Positions 16,866-24,594 of a stretch of DNA of 64,000 nucleotides are shown piece by piece. Both the position numbers and the translations under genes were made by a program. The stretch is taken from contig NZ_LMUK01000008.1 in the NCBI RefSeq assembly GCF_009766005.1, positions 1-64,000 on the forward strand, written 5' to 3'. How positions within the stretch are numbered: position 1 is the first letter of the stretch; every line of letters starts with the position of its first letter. The stretch is from Bradyrhizobium sp. S69. GTDB taxonomy: Bacteria; Pseudomonadota; Alphaproteobacteria; Rhizobiales; Xanthobacteraceae. The notes below the pieces were generated by a model. The model was not told the DNA's origin. It was given only the letters and a program-made list of their open reading frames with translations, and did no database searches.

Positions 16866-17102
16866 ATGAAGAAGACAGCTTTGATGATTGCGGCGGTCAC
16901 CGCGCTCGCGGCGACGGCGGCAACCGCTCCAGCGGAAGCGCGTGGCTTTGGCGTGGCGGCGGGTATCGCCGCCGCGGTCGCGGCCGGTGTGGCCGCCGAC
17001 ACCTATTACAATTCAGGCTACGGCTATTATGGCGGGCCGGTGTATTACCACACGCCCTATTACGGCTACCATCGCTACACGTATCGGCGCTACTACTACT
17101 GA
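16866..17102 (+). CDS. Secreted Gly/Tyr-rich small protein (78 aa)
   Basis: A 78-residue protein with an N-terminal signal peptide (MKKTALMIAAV to APAEARG) and a low-complexity tail dominated by Tyr and Gly (NSGYGYYGGPVYYHTPYYGY), ending RYYY. AAGGAA precedes the ATG. Such tails suggest a surface or extracellular structural protein. The longer frame to 16665 lacks a ribosome site. Function unknown. Confidence 0.7.
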   Translation: MKKTALMIAAVTALAATAATAPAEARGFGVAAGIAAAVAAGVAADTYYNSGYGYYGGPVYYHTPYYGYHRYTYRRYYY

Positions 17103-17130
17103 TCGCGCTTGCGACGGTGTGAGCCATCTA

Positions 17131-17180
17131 TCGCGAAGCAATCCAGACCTCGTTGTGGCACTGGATTGCTTTGCTCGCGC
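17131..17180. repeat. Remnant of family A repeat
   Basis: CGAAGCAATCCAG and CTGGATTGCTTTGCTCGCG face each other, matching the inner part of the family A repeats. The rest of the 440-base gap 17103-17542 shows no supported gene, only an AGCCCGC/GCGGGCT inverted repeat near 17430-17457. Confidence 0.6.
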
Positions 17181-17542
17181 TGCTGAGTCCGCTGCCGCGG
17201 TTTTGCCTTGTTTGAGGGCAGACGCACGCGCCGCCGGACTCGTTTTGTTCACGTCATCAGCGGCGGATATCGGCGGGCTGTGATGGAAAAAGCCCGCAAC
17301 GCCGATACAAGGATAGGTTGAGCGAAGAAAAATTGAGTCGCGCTGTGCCTTAAATCGCGGGATCGCGGCCTCAAACAGCGCTCAGATTCGAATTTTTGAG
17401 TCTGCTGCGGCGCACCGTGTGACTCAAAAGCCCGCTCCCCCGATAAATTGCGGGCTTCGTCAAGATTTTCGGTAAATTTTTCTTTCACGAATCACCGTGC
17501 TGATTCATTTTCGGCTTCTGGGGTCAATCTGGAGGCCAACGT

Positions 17543-18223
17543 ATGAACGTTATTGTTTTCGCGTCGCGTAAAGGAGGCTCGGGGAAAAGTACCTTGGCCG
17601 CTCATCTCGCCGCGCATGTCCATAAGTCAACCAAGCCATGTCTGCTCATCGACGCCGATCCGCAAGGGTCACTGACGCTGTGGCACAAGCTGCGCGGCAC
17701 CAATGAGCCGGCCATCAAGACCGCGGTCAATTCCGTCAGCGGAATTGTCGCCGCCGCCAAGCGCGACGGCATCGAGTGGGTGTTCATCGACACGCCGCCG
17801 AATGTGTCGGCCGTCGTGGAAGACGCCATCAAGAATGCCACGATGGTGATTATTCCGGCGCGGCCGGGGGTGTTCGACGTCAACGCCGTGCAGGACACGA
17901 TTCAGACCTGCCGCGGCGCGCGCAAGCCCTATGCGGTCGTGATCAACGGCGCACCCGCGCAACGGGACGGCGTCGAAAGCCGCATCGTCACCATCGCGCG
18001 CGAATCGCTCGCCAAATTCCGTGCTCCGGTGTGGGGCGGCCAGATCACCAACCGGGCCGATCTCCTGATGGCGCTCGGCAAGGGTGAGGGCGCCCGCGAA
18101 TACTACGCGGAAGGACGTGCCGCAGCCGAGATCGGCAAGCTGTGGGCCGCGATCGAACGTTCGATCAAGGCAATCCGCGGCCAGGCTTCGGCGACCGGCG
18201 CGATGCACAAGCAGGCGGCCTGA
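17543..18223 (+). CDS. Orphan ParA/MinD-family ATPase
   Basis: A 226-residue P-loop ATPase with the deviant Walker A KGGSGKST (residues 11-18), the DADPQGS switch and FIDTPP (Walker B region). No parB and no partner gene is adjacent, and it is shorter than chromosomal ParA proteins, which resembles the small ParA/ParC-like positioning ATPases (for example those used for chemoreceptor or carboxysome placement). It is monocistronic, with its own terminator at 18282. The cargo is unknown. Confidence 0.85.
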   Translation: MNVIVFASRKGGSGKSTLAAHLAAHVHKSTKPCLLIDADPQGSLTLWHKLRGTNEPAIKTAVNSVSGIVAAAKRDGIEWVFIDTPPNVSAVVEDAIKNATMVIIPARPGVFDVNAVQDTIQTCRGARKPYAVVINGAPAQRDGVESRIVTIARESLAKFRAPVWGGQITNRADLLMALGKGEGAREYYAEGRAAAEIGKLWAAIERSIKAIRGQASATGAMHKQAA

Positions 18224-18281
18224 TCCAGGCCGTCGGCAAGGCGGGAAGTCAGAAGGCTCAACGGAATAAAGACTGACAAGA

Positions 18282-18305
18282 ACGCGCGGGCTCCGCGCGT
18301 TTTTC
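18282..18305 (+). terminator. Intrinsic terminator after parA-like gene
   Basis: ACGCGCGG, loop GCT, CCGCGCGT, followed by TTTTTC. Confidence 0.75.
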
Positions 18306-18332
18306 GTTGTGCGGGACGCGAACAGCGAACTC

Positions 18333-18425
18333 GTAGGGTGGGCAAAGGCGCGCTTGCGCCGTGCCCACCATCTTGTTCGTCATCGCGAAACGTGGGCACG
18401 GCCAAGAGGCCTTTGCCCACCCTAC
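18333..18425. repeat. Intergenic palindromic repeat, family B
   Basis: GTAGGGTGGGCAAAGGCGCG at one end and the reverse-complementary TTTGCCCACCCTAC at the other. Related copies lie at 21789-21873 and 26325-26462, with a remnant at about 35144-35178. Confidence 0.85.
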
Positions 18426-18442
18426 CAGTCTACGTCTTCTTC

Positions 18443-18580
18443 TTAGTTCACCATCAATACATAAAACAGCACGACCGGCGACAGGGTCAGGATCACCGAC
18501 CAGATGCCGAGCGCCCAGAGAATATCCTGGATGCTGAAACCCTGTCTGTCAGGGTGTGAATGATTGTTCTTGCCGTTCAC
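18443..18580 (-). CDS. Mini membrane protein with LSPVV motif (45 aa)
   Basis: A 45-residue frame from GTG, with GGGGG upstream. It has a polar N-terminus (NGKNNHSHPDRQGF) and one hydrophobic stretch, DILWALGIWSVILTLSPVVL. It shares the arrangement W..(V/A)..L.LSPVV.F..LM with the product of the gene at 18776, so the two appear to be diverged paralogues. Function unknown. Confidence 0.5.
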   Translation of the reverse strand: MNGKNNHSHPDRQGFSIQDILWALGIWSVILTLSPVVLFYVLMVN

Positions 18581-18775
18581 GACGCCCCCGCGTTTTGTGT
18601 TGCGGGGATATCGATACCACTCGAATTTTAAAAACCCGGCCGCGATTTTGCTTGCATTTGAACACAGGTGCTACCGCAGGTTAACGACGATCGGGTTGGA
18701 CGCCCGGGCCATAGCGTTTTCGAGCGAAGTGGCAGCAGGTTCGCGTGAAGAAAACGCGTCAAAACAAGAATCTCT

Positions 18776-18928
18776 TCACGCGCTCATCAGCAGATGAAAG
18801 GCCACTACCGGCGACAGCCCGAGCACCGCGGCCCACAGTGCGAACGACGACAGCATCAGGAAATCCTGCATGCGTTGCACGCGTTCGCAGGCCGGATATC
18901 TCGGATTGGATGTGGCTTGAGCAGTCAT
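18776..18928 (-). CDS. Mini membrane protein with LSPVV motif (50 aa)
   Basis: A 50-residue protein starting MTAQATSNPRYPACERV, with GGGGG before the ATG, and a C-terminal hydrophobic helix FALWAAVLGLSPVVAFHLLM. The LSPVV core and its position match the 45-residue protein at 18443, and both lie on the same strand. An in-frame ATG eleven codons upstream lacks a ribosome site. Function unknown. Confidence 0.55.
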   Translation of the reverse strand: MTAQATSNPRYPACERVQRMQDFLMLSSFALWAAVLGLSPVVAFHLLMSA

Positions 18929-19043
18929 TGTTTCCCCCGTTTTTTTGTTATGGGAAGACAATAAGCCTCAAATTTTAAGGATCGCGCCGTCGCATCGCGC
19001 GGATTTTATGCACCGCGGTGACGGCGCATTAACCACGCGCGCA

Positions 19044-19328
19044 TCAGCGGTCGGCGCGGCTGACCACGTCCATCAGCTCGGCGATCTTGCGGCGCTGGTC
19101 GGCCTTGTCGCCTGAGTTGATCGCATGCTCGACGCAATGGGCAACGTGATCGCGCAGGATTTCCTCCTCGACCCGGCGCAGCGCCGCTCTTGCCGCGGCG
19201 ATCTGGGTCACCACGTCGATGCAATAGCGGTCGTCTTCGACCATCCCGGCGAGGCCGCGGATCTGGCCTTCAATTCGTTTCAGCCGTTTCAGGCAGGAGG
19301 TCTTGATATCGGTGCGCATCTGCCTCAT
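19044..19328 (-). CDS. csoR: CsoR-type copper-sensing repressor
   Basis: A 94-residue all-helical metal-responsive repressor of the CsoR/RcnR family. The Cu(I) ligands of CsoR are in place: C36 (RYCIDV), H61 and C65 (HVAHC), with the family signature [12 protein letters not shown] at residues 14-25. It is divergent from copA, and a GC-core palindrome abuts its start codon. Copper binding should release the operator and derepress copA. The start could be the ATG at 19328, which leaves no room for a leader, or the one at 19319. Confidence 0.9.
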   Translation of the reverse strand: MRQMRTDIKTSCLKRLKRIEGQIRGLAGMVEDDRYCIDVVTQIAAARAALRRVEEEILRDHVAHCVEHAINSGDKADQRRKIAELMDVVSRADR

Positions 19329-19345
19329 ATACCCCCCTAGGGTAT
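19329..19345. promoter_or_regulatory. CsoR operator between csoR and copA
   Basis: ATACCCCCCTAGGGTAT, a near-perfect palindrome of the TACCCC...GGGTA type bound by CsoR proteins. It lies directly against the csoR start codon and 28 bases before the copA start, so it can control both genes. Confidence 0.85.
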
Positions 19346-19372
19346 CAAATTCAAGAGCCCGGGAGAACGACT

Positions 19373-21760
19373 TTGGCGCAGACGGAACATTCTCACGGCC
19401 ACGGCGATCATCACGGCCACGACCATGGCGCTGAAGCGCATGCCTGCTGCGGCGGCCACGACAAGCCCGCCGAGATCGCGCCGGCGATCGATCCGGTCTG
19501 CGGCATGAAGGTCAATCCGGCCACCGCCAAGCATCGCTTCGCCTACCAAGGCCAGGAATATTTGTTCTGCGGCGGCCGCTGCCGCGAGCGCTTCGAGGCC
19601 GAGCCGGAAAAATACTTAAAGCCACGCGAGGCCGAGCCGCCGGCGCCGGCCGGCACCATCTACACCTGTCCGATGCATCCGGAGGTGCGCCAAGAAGGCC
19701 CCGGCAGCTGTCCGATTTGCGGCATGGCGCTGGAGCCGGAACAGGTTTCGCTCGACGATGCGCCCGACCCCGAACTGATCGACATGACGCGGCGGTTCTG
19801 GATCGCGCTGGCGCTGACCGTTCCGGTCTTCGTGATCGAGATGGGCCGTCATCTCGGCCTGATGCATCTGGTGCCGTCGGTGTGGGCGAACTGGATCTCG
19901 CTCGTGCTGGCGACGCCGGTGGTGCTGTGGGCCGGCGCGCCGTTCTTCGCGCGCGGCTGGCGCTCGCTAGTTACGCGCAATCTCAACATGTTCACGCTGA
20001 TCGCGATGGGCACCGGTGTTGCCTGGCTCTACAGCCTGGTGGGCACGCTGGCGCCGCAGCTGTTTCCGCCGGCGTTCCGCGACATGCATGGCGCCGTCGA
20101 GGTGTATTTCGAGGCAGCCGCCGTCATCACGGTTCTGGTTCTGCTGGGCCAGGTGCTGGAATTGCGGGCGCGCGCGCAGACCTCGGGCGCGATCCGGGCG
20201 CTGCTCGGGCTTGCGCCAAAAACCGCCCGGCGCGTCACCGCGCAGGGCGACGAGGATGTCGCGATCGATGCGATCGCGGTCGGCGATGTCTTGCGGGTGC
20301 GTCCGGGTGAAAAGATTCCGGTCGATGGCGTGGTCACCGAAGGGCAGTCGTTCGTCGACGAATCCATGGTCACCGGCGAATCGATGCCGGTCGCGAAGGC
20401 GGTTGGCGCCAGACTGATCGGCGGCACCGTCAATCAAGCCGGCGGCCTGCTGCTGCGTGCGGAAAAAATCGGCCGCGACACCATGCTGGCGCGGATCGTC
20501 GACATGGTGGCGCGGGCGCAGCGCTCGCGGGCGCCGATCCAGCGTCTCGCCGACCGCGTGGCGGGCTGGTTCGTGCCGGCGGTGATCGCGGCCGCGATCG
20601 CTGCGTTCGCGGCCTGGATGGCGTTTGGGCCAGAGCCGCGTTTTACATTCGCGCTGGTCGCAGCGGTGACGGTTTTGATCATCGCCTGTCCCTGCGCGCT
20701 CGGCCTCGCCACGCCGATGTCGATCATGGTCGGGATCGGCCGCGGCGCGCATTCCGGCATCCTGATCCGCGATGCGCAGGCGCTGGAGCGGCTCGAGCGC
20801 ATCGACACGCTGGTGATCGACAAGACGGGAACGCTGACCGAAGGCAAACCAAAGGTCGTCGGCATCGTTGCTGCCGAGGGCGTCGAGGAAAACCAGTTGT
20901 TGCGGCTCGCCGCCAGCGTCGAGCGCGGCAGCGAGCATCCACTGGCGCGGGCGATCCTCGACGCCGCCAACGCGCGCCAGCTCGATCTCGGTGCGGTCGG
21001 CGATTTCGTATCATCTCCCGGCAAGGGGGCGACCGGCACCGTCGATGGCAAGTCCATCGCGCTTGGCAACGCGGCGCTGATGGCTGAACGGAATGTCGCG
21101 ACCAGCGCGCTCGACGATGCCGCGGAGGCGGCGCGGCAGCAGGGCTCGACCGCGATCGTGGTCGCGATCGACGGCCGCGCCGCTGGCGTGATCGCGATCG
21201 CCGATCCGATCAAGCCATCGGCACAGGCAGCGCTGGCGGCGCTACGTAGCTATGGCCTGCGTATCGTGATGCTGACCGGCGACACCATGACGACCGCGCG
21301 CGCGGTGGCCAGGATTTTGGGCATCGATGAGATCGAGGCGGGCGTGCTGCCGGAGCGCAAGAGCGAGGTGGTGCAGCGGCTGGGCCGCGAAGGCCGCCGC
21401 GTCGCCATGGTCGGCGACGGCGTCAACGACGCACCGGCGCTGGCCGCGGCCGATGTCGGCATCGCGATGGGCAGCGGCACCGATGTCGCCATCGAGAGCG
21501 CCGGCGTGACGCTGTTGACCGGCGACCTCGCGGGCCTGGTCCGGGCGCGGCGTCTGTCGGTCGCGACCATGCGCAATATCCGTCAGAACCTCGCCTTTGC
21601 GTTCCTGTACAATGCAGCCGGGGTGCCGATCGCCGCCGGCGTGCTGTATCCGGTGTTCGGCATCCTGCTGTCGCCGATGGTCGGCGCCGCCGCGATGGCG
21701 CTGTCCTCGGTCAGCGTGATCGGCAACGCGCTGCGGTTGGCGCGGACGAGATTGGATTAG
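19373..21760 (+). CDS. copA: Copper-exporting P1B-type ATPase
   Basis: A 795-residue inner-membrane Cu(I) pump. The N-terminus is His/Cys-rich, followed by a YHS-type domain (DPVCGMKV at about 40) and a heavy-metal-binding domain ([19 protein letters not shown] at about 97-122) instead of the usual GMTCxxC modules. Then come the membrane segments, [11 protein letters not shown] (metal-binding CPC), [11 protein letters not shown] (phosphorylated Asp), EHPLARAI (HP motif) and [16 protein letters not shown]. It starts at TTG with GGGAGA seven bases upstream. It is divergent from csoR, whose operator lies between them. Confidence 0.93.
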   Translation: MAQTEHSHGHGDHHGHDHGAEAHACCGGHDKPAEIAPAIDPVCGMKVNPATAKHRFAYQGQEYLFCGGRCRERFEAEPEKYLKPREAEPPAPAGTIYTCPMHPEVRQEGPGSCPICGMALEPEQVSLDDAPDPELIDMTRRFWIALALTVPVFVIEMGRHLGLMHLVPSVWANWISLVLATPVVLWAGAPFFARGWRSLVTRNLNMFTLIAMGTGVAWLYSLVGTLAPQLFPPAFRDMHGAVEVYFEAAAVITVLVLLGQVLELRARAQTSGAIRALLGLAPKTARRVTAQGDEDVAIDAIAVGDVLRVRPGEKIPVDGVVTEGQSFVDESMVTGESMPVAKAVGARLIGGTVNQAGGLLLRAEKIGRDTMLARIVDMVARAQRSRAPIQRLADRVAGWFVPAVIAAAIAAFAAWMAFGPEPRFTFALVAAVTVLIIACPCALGLATPMSIMVGIGRGAHSGILIRDAQALERLERIDTLVIDKTGTLTEGKPKVVGIVAAEGVEENQLLRLAASVERGSEHPLARAILDAANARQLDLGAVGDFVSSPGKGATGTVDGKSIALGNAALMAERNVATSALDDAAEAARQQGSTAIVVAIDGRAAGVIAIADPIKPSAQAALAALRSYGLRIVMLTGDTMTTARAVARILGIDEIEAGVLPERKSEVVQRLGREGRRVAMVGDGVNDAPALAAADVGIAMGSGTDVAIESAGVTLLTGDLAGLVRARRLSVATMRNIRQNLAFAFLYNAAGVPIAAGVLYPVFGILLSPMVGAAAMALSSVSVIGNALRLARTRLD

Positions 21761-21788
21761 ATATTGACCTCACTTGAGAGCTGGGCTG

Positions 21789-21873
21789 TAGGGTGGGCAA
21801 AGCGCAGCGTACCCACCATCTTCATCGTTTGAGAATGGTGGGCACGGCGCAAGCGCGCCCTTGCCCACCCTAC
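21789..21873. repeat. Intergenic palindromic repeat, family B
   Basis: Starts GTAGGGTGGGCAAAGCGCAG and ends CCCTTGCCCACCCTAC; same family as 18333-18425 and 26325-26462. Confidence 0.85.
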
Positions 21874-21891
21874 GAGGCTCGGACTTTCAAC

Positions 21892-22007
21892 CGTCATTGC
21901 GAGGAGCGCAGCGACGAAGCAATCCAGTCTTGCTTGTTGCTCTGGATTGCTTCGCAGAGCCTGTCATCGGGCCGGCCAGAGGCCGGACCCGTTGGCTCGC
22001 AATGACG
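21892..22007. repeat. Family A repeat with a nested small element
   Basis: Begins CGTCATTGCGAGGAGCGCAG and ends TCGCAATGACG. In its right arm, at 21957-21997, sits GAGCCTGTCATCGGGC followed by a CGGCC/GGCCG hairpin and GTTGGCT. The same inner unit occurs in the family B repeat at 26411-26449. Confidence 0.8.
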
Positions 22008-22010
22008 AAC

Positions 22011-22991
22011 TTAGGCCCTTCGCAACAACGTCGGCGCCGCCGCCCGCCGCTCCATCTCCGCGTCCAGCCGCGCTGCTAGTTCCACACTCACGTCCACCAT
22101 CGGCAGGCGCACTTCGGCGCTGTCGATCAGGCCGCTGCGCCACAGCCAGTATTTTGCCGGCGCAGGGCTTGGCTCGGCGAACAACAATCTCGTCAGATCG
22201 GAGACGGCCTCCCAGCGCGCCAGGGCCGCCGCGCGATCGCCTTCGCGCAACAGCCTGCGGATCGCTGCAAAACTCTCGGTCTCGATATGCGCCGCGAGCA
22301 GGATGGCGCCGTCGGCGCCGTCGGTCAGCGCGTCGTAATATTGCGCGTCCTCGCCGGTCAGCACGCGAAAATTCGGCGGGCGACGGCGCAACAGCTCGAT
22401 CGATTGTTCGCGGTCGGCGCCGCAATCCTTCAGGCCCACGATGTTCGGATGTTCGGCGAGGCGCAGCAGCGTCTCGTTGGTGAGGTTGACCGAGGTCCGG
22501 TAGGGGATGTTGTAGAGCACGATCGGCCACGAGGCATGATCGGCCAGTTCGCTGAAATGCTGCACGAGGCCGCGCTGCGACGGCCGCACGTAGTACGGAC
22601 TTGCGATCAGGTAGCCGTCGATCGGCCAGTCTGCCGTTTCATCCAGCATATCCGCCATCTTCGCGGTGCCGGCGCCCGATAGCCCGAGGCAGATCGGCAT
22701 CGTGCGTCGGCACTCGGCGATCGCTGTCCGCGTCAACGTGACGATGCGCTCGAGCTCGGCCATTTCAAGCGTCATGCCTTCGCCGGATGTCGCAGCCAGG
22801 ATAAATCCGTCGACCGGGCCGCGGGCGTAGTGTTCGACCAGCCGGCGCAGCGAGGCCTCATCAATCTGGCCATCGCGAAACGGTGTGACCAGCGGCAGCC
22901 AAAGGCCCTGCAACTTTTCGCGCAGGCCGGTACTGGCGCGATCGGTATCTGATCTATCGGTAGCTGATCTGTCGGTTTCTAATCTATTCAT
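22011..22991 (-). CDS. dapA: Dihydrodipicolinate synthase family protein
   Basis: A 326-residue class I aldolase-type TIM barrel. It has the Schiff-base lysine GLKDC (K188), the proton-relay Tyr YNIP (Y160), the pyruvate-binding Arg PYRTS (R165) and TSGEG near residue 70, where 4-hydroxy-tetrahydrodipicolinate synthase has TTGE. This fits the lysine/diaminopimelate branch enzyme, although sugar-acid aldolases share the fold. ATG 22991 has AAGGAG upstream. Residues 6-20 hold DR-S/A-T repeats from 12-15-bp DNA repeats. The leader has a 19-codon peptide with two Lys codons and a terminator, which supports a lysine link. Confidence 0.75.
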   Translation of the reverse strand: MNRLETDRSATDRSDTDRASTGLREKLQGLWLPLVTPFRDGQIDEASLRRLVEHYARGPVDGFILAATSGEGMTLEMAELERIVTLTRTAIAECRRTMPICLGLSGAGTAKMADMLDETADWPIDGYLIASPYYVRPSQRGLVQHFSELADHASWPIVLYNIPYRTSVNLTNETLLRLAEHPNIVGLKDCGADREQSIELLRRRPPNFRVLTGEDAQYYDALTDGADGAILLAAHIETESFAAIRRLLREGDRAAALARWEAVSDLTRLLFAEPSPAPAKYWLWRSGLIDSAEVRLPMVDVSVELAARLDAEMERRAAAPTLLRRA

Positions 22992-23028
22992 GGTCCATCT
23001 CCTTCGGGGTTGCCGGAGACGGGACACT

Positions 23029-23057
23029 AAAAAACCCCGTCCAGACGGCGGGGTTTT
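23029..23057 (-). terminator. Attenuator terminator ahead of dapA-like gene
   Basis: On the minus strand AAAACCCCG, a nine-base loop and CGGGGTTTT followed by more T (six in all), 37 bases before the dapA-like start. Placed between promoter and gene, it would act as a conditional terminator. Confidence 0.65.
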
Positions 23058-23098
23058 GGGATCGGCAGGGTGCGAGCAGCTGGTCGCGCGCGTCGATC

Positions 23099-23158
23099 TT
23101 ACGTCCCCGGGAGGGGGACTTTTTTCGACAGCGCGATCGTGCACGGATTCGTGATCAT
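23099..23158 (-). CDS. Candidate leader peptide with tandem Lys codons
   Basis: The 19-codon frame MITNPCTIALSKKVPLPGT ends at TAA just after a hairpin (23103-23119, GTCCCC/GGGGAC). The two AAA codons directly precede the hairpin's first arm. The hairpin's second arm (CGGGG) can instead pair with CCCCG of the downstream terminator. This is the 1:2, 2:3, 3:4 pattern of classical attenuation. There is no ribosome site; the promoter places the transcript start at or near the ATG, so it would be leaderless, as reported for rhizobial trpL. Confidence 0.5.
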   Translation of the reverse strand: MITNPCTIALSKKVPLPGT

Positions 23159-23164
23159 TGTTGG

Positions 23165-23194
23165 ATGATGCGTGAGCGGGCCACGCTTGTCAAC
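23165..23194 (-). promoter_or_regulatory. Candidate promoter of the leader/dapA-like transcript
   Basis: Minus-strand TTGACA (23194-23189), 18 bases, then CATCAT (23170-23165), six bases before the leader-peptide ATG. Confidence 0.5.
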
Positions 23195-23325
23195 GCGGGG
23201 GCGGGGTGCACCGACGATGCGTCGCTGCAACGCGTCAAGAAAGGACAATAAGACGAAGCAACCGGCGGGTGTAGGGCCGGGAACCCGCGTCGCCGCCGCA
23301 GCCGGCGCACATGAAGGAGCGCGTG

Positions 23326-23475
23326 ATGCCCCTTGGCAATGAGGGACTTGGTAACGCGATGAAGGACTTAGCTAAGAAACTTAGCAGCGGAGCGTGCGGC
23401 GATGATTCCGGCTTTCGCTGCCAGACGCGCGGCTTGCGCACAAAAAAAAGCCGGGTCCAAAGGAGCCCGGCTTAA
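23326..23475 (+). CDS. Possible small ORF (49 aa)
   Basis: A 49-residue frame, MPLGNEGLGNAMKDLAKKL..., with AAGGAG six bases before the ATG; an in-frame ATG also lies at 23311. Codon use is less GC-rich at third positions than in its neighbours, and the 3' end runs through a hairpin that looks like a leftward terminator. Coding is doubtful; the segment could equally be an RNA gene or spacer. Confidence 0.22.
   Translation: MPLGNEGLGNAMKDLAKKLSSGACGDDSGFRCQTRGLRTKKSRVQRSPA
23442..23472 (-). terminator. Intrinsic terminator (leftward)
   Basis: Minus-strand AGCCGGGCTCC, a short loop and GGACCCGGCT followed by eight T. It lies about 200 bases after the lysR stop and may end the trxB-lysR transcript or a small RNA. 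Confidence 0.75.
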
Positions 23476-23555
23476 GGTTTTGGCCACGTGAGGCCGACAC
23501 AATCACCTTCCAAGAGGGATTACTGAGCGTCCGCGCCACTGGAGGAGGGGGACAA

Positions 23556-23696
23556 ATGCGCGACGCGAATGCTCAGCGTATCAACACTATGATCCCCGTT
23601 GGTGCCCTGCGTAAACCGTCCGGGTCGCATGTCAGTCATGCGGAGTCCGAGGGTTATCGAATGATCATCACGACGGCCAACGCTGCGCCTTGCTGA
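23556..23696 (+). CDS. Possible small ORF (46 aa)
   Basis: A 46-residue frame, MRDANAQRINTMIPVGAL..., with a very strong GGAGGAGGGGGAC upstream. Its end overlaps the 3' end of lysR on the other strand. No family is recognised; coding is uncertain. Confidence 0.28.
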   Translation: MRDANAQRINTMIPVGALRKPSGSHVSHAESEGYRMIITTANAAPC

Positions 23697-24591
23697 CCAC
23701 GAAATCGCGGAACACCTGCACGCGCGCAACCGTCTTCAACTCTTCGGGATAAACGAAATAGGTGTCGAGCTGGATCGAGTGGGACTCGCCGAACAGTTGC
23801 ACCAGGCGGTTATTTTCCTCGACCAGATAATCCGGCAGCGCGGCGATGCCGAGACCCTGCTGGCAGGCCCGCACCAGCCCCAAGATGTTGTTGACCTTGA
23901 AAAAGGGTTCGCGTGGACCGGAGCCGTTGCGGCCGGCTTCAACCAGCCAGCTACGATTCTGCAAATGCGGCGGCACCTGCGAATCGGCGAGCATGATGAT
24001 GCGATGCGAGTCGAGATCGTCGAGCGTGCGCGGCGTACCGAAGCGCTTGATGTATTCCGGCGAGCAATAGGCATGGAAGCCGATCGAGAACAGCTTGCGC
24101 TGGATCAGGTCCGGCTGGGTCGGCTTGCGGGTACGGATCGCGACGTCGGCCTCGCGCATCGACAGATCGAGATCCTCGTCGGTCACGATCAGCGAAATCC
24201 TGATGTCCGGATACAGCGCGGTGAATTCATCGAGCCGCGGGATCAGCCAGTTGATGCCGAGCGCCGGCGGCGTGGTGATCTTGAGGTCGCCGCTCGGCCG
24301 CTCGCGGCTGTCGGTCAATTTGGCGCGCGCCGCCTGCAACTGCATGAACACGTCATGCGCGGTGCGAAACAACAGGTCGCCCTGTTCGGTGAGGATGAGG
24401 CCGCGGGCATGGCGGTGGAACAGCGACACCGAGAGCTCCTGCTCCAGCGCGCTGACCTGCCTGGAGACCGCCGACTGCGACAGACCAAGCTGCTCGCCCG
24501 CATGCGTGAAGCTCCCCGCTTCCGCCGCCGCGTGGAATACTTTGAGCTTGTCCCAATCCATGTCGGTAAATCCGTCGCGTGTTCGAGCCAT
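23668..24591 (-). CDS. LysR-family transcriptional regulator
   Basis: A 307-residue regulator with an N-terminal winged helix (FTHAGEQLGLSQSAVSRQVS, about 28-47) and a periplasmic-binding-protein-like effector domain. It begins three bases after the trxB stop, so it is co-transcribed with thioredoxin reductase. That pairing suggests, but does not prove, a redox-linked role. An alternative start at an in-frame ATG ten codons in would still keep the DNA-binding domain. Confidence 0.88.
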   Translation of the reverse strand: MARTRDGFTDMDWDKLKVFHAAAEAGSFTHAGEQLGLSQSAVSRQVSALEQELSVSLFHRHARGLILTEQGDLLFRTAHDVFMQLQAARAKLTDSRERPSGDLKITTPPALGINWLIPRLDEFTALYPDIRISLIVTDEDLDLSMREADVAIRTRKPTQPDLIQRKLFSIGFHAYCSPEYIKRFGTPRTLDDLDSHRIIMLADSQVPPHLQNRSWLVEAGRNGSGPREPFFKVNNILGLVRACQQGLGIAALPDYLVEENNRLVQLFGESHSIQLDTYFVYPEELKTVARVQVFRDFVVSKAQRWPS

Positions 24592-24594
24592 GAA

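Noticed and set aside
11678..18000. Genomic island integrated at tRNA-His
   Set aside because: No integrase and no second copy of the tRNA 3' end was found; the small genes look like rhizobial core-type hypotheticals.
23103..23125. Rightward intrinsic terminator (GTCCCC hairpin plus six T)
   Set aside because: No rightward gene precedes it; read on the other strand, the T run is the two Lys codons of the leader peptide, which explains it better.
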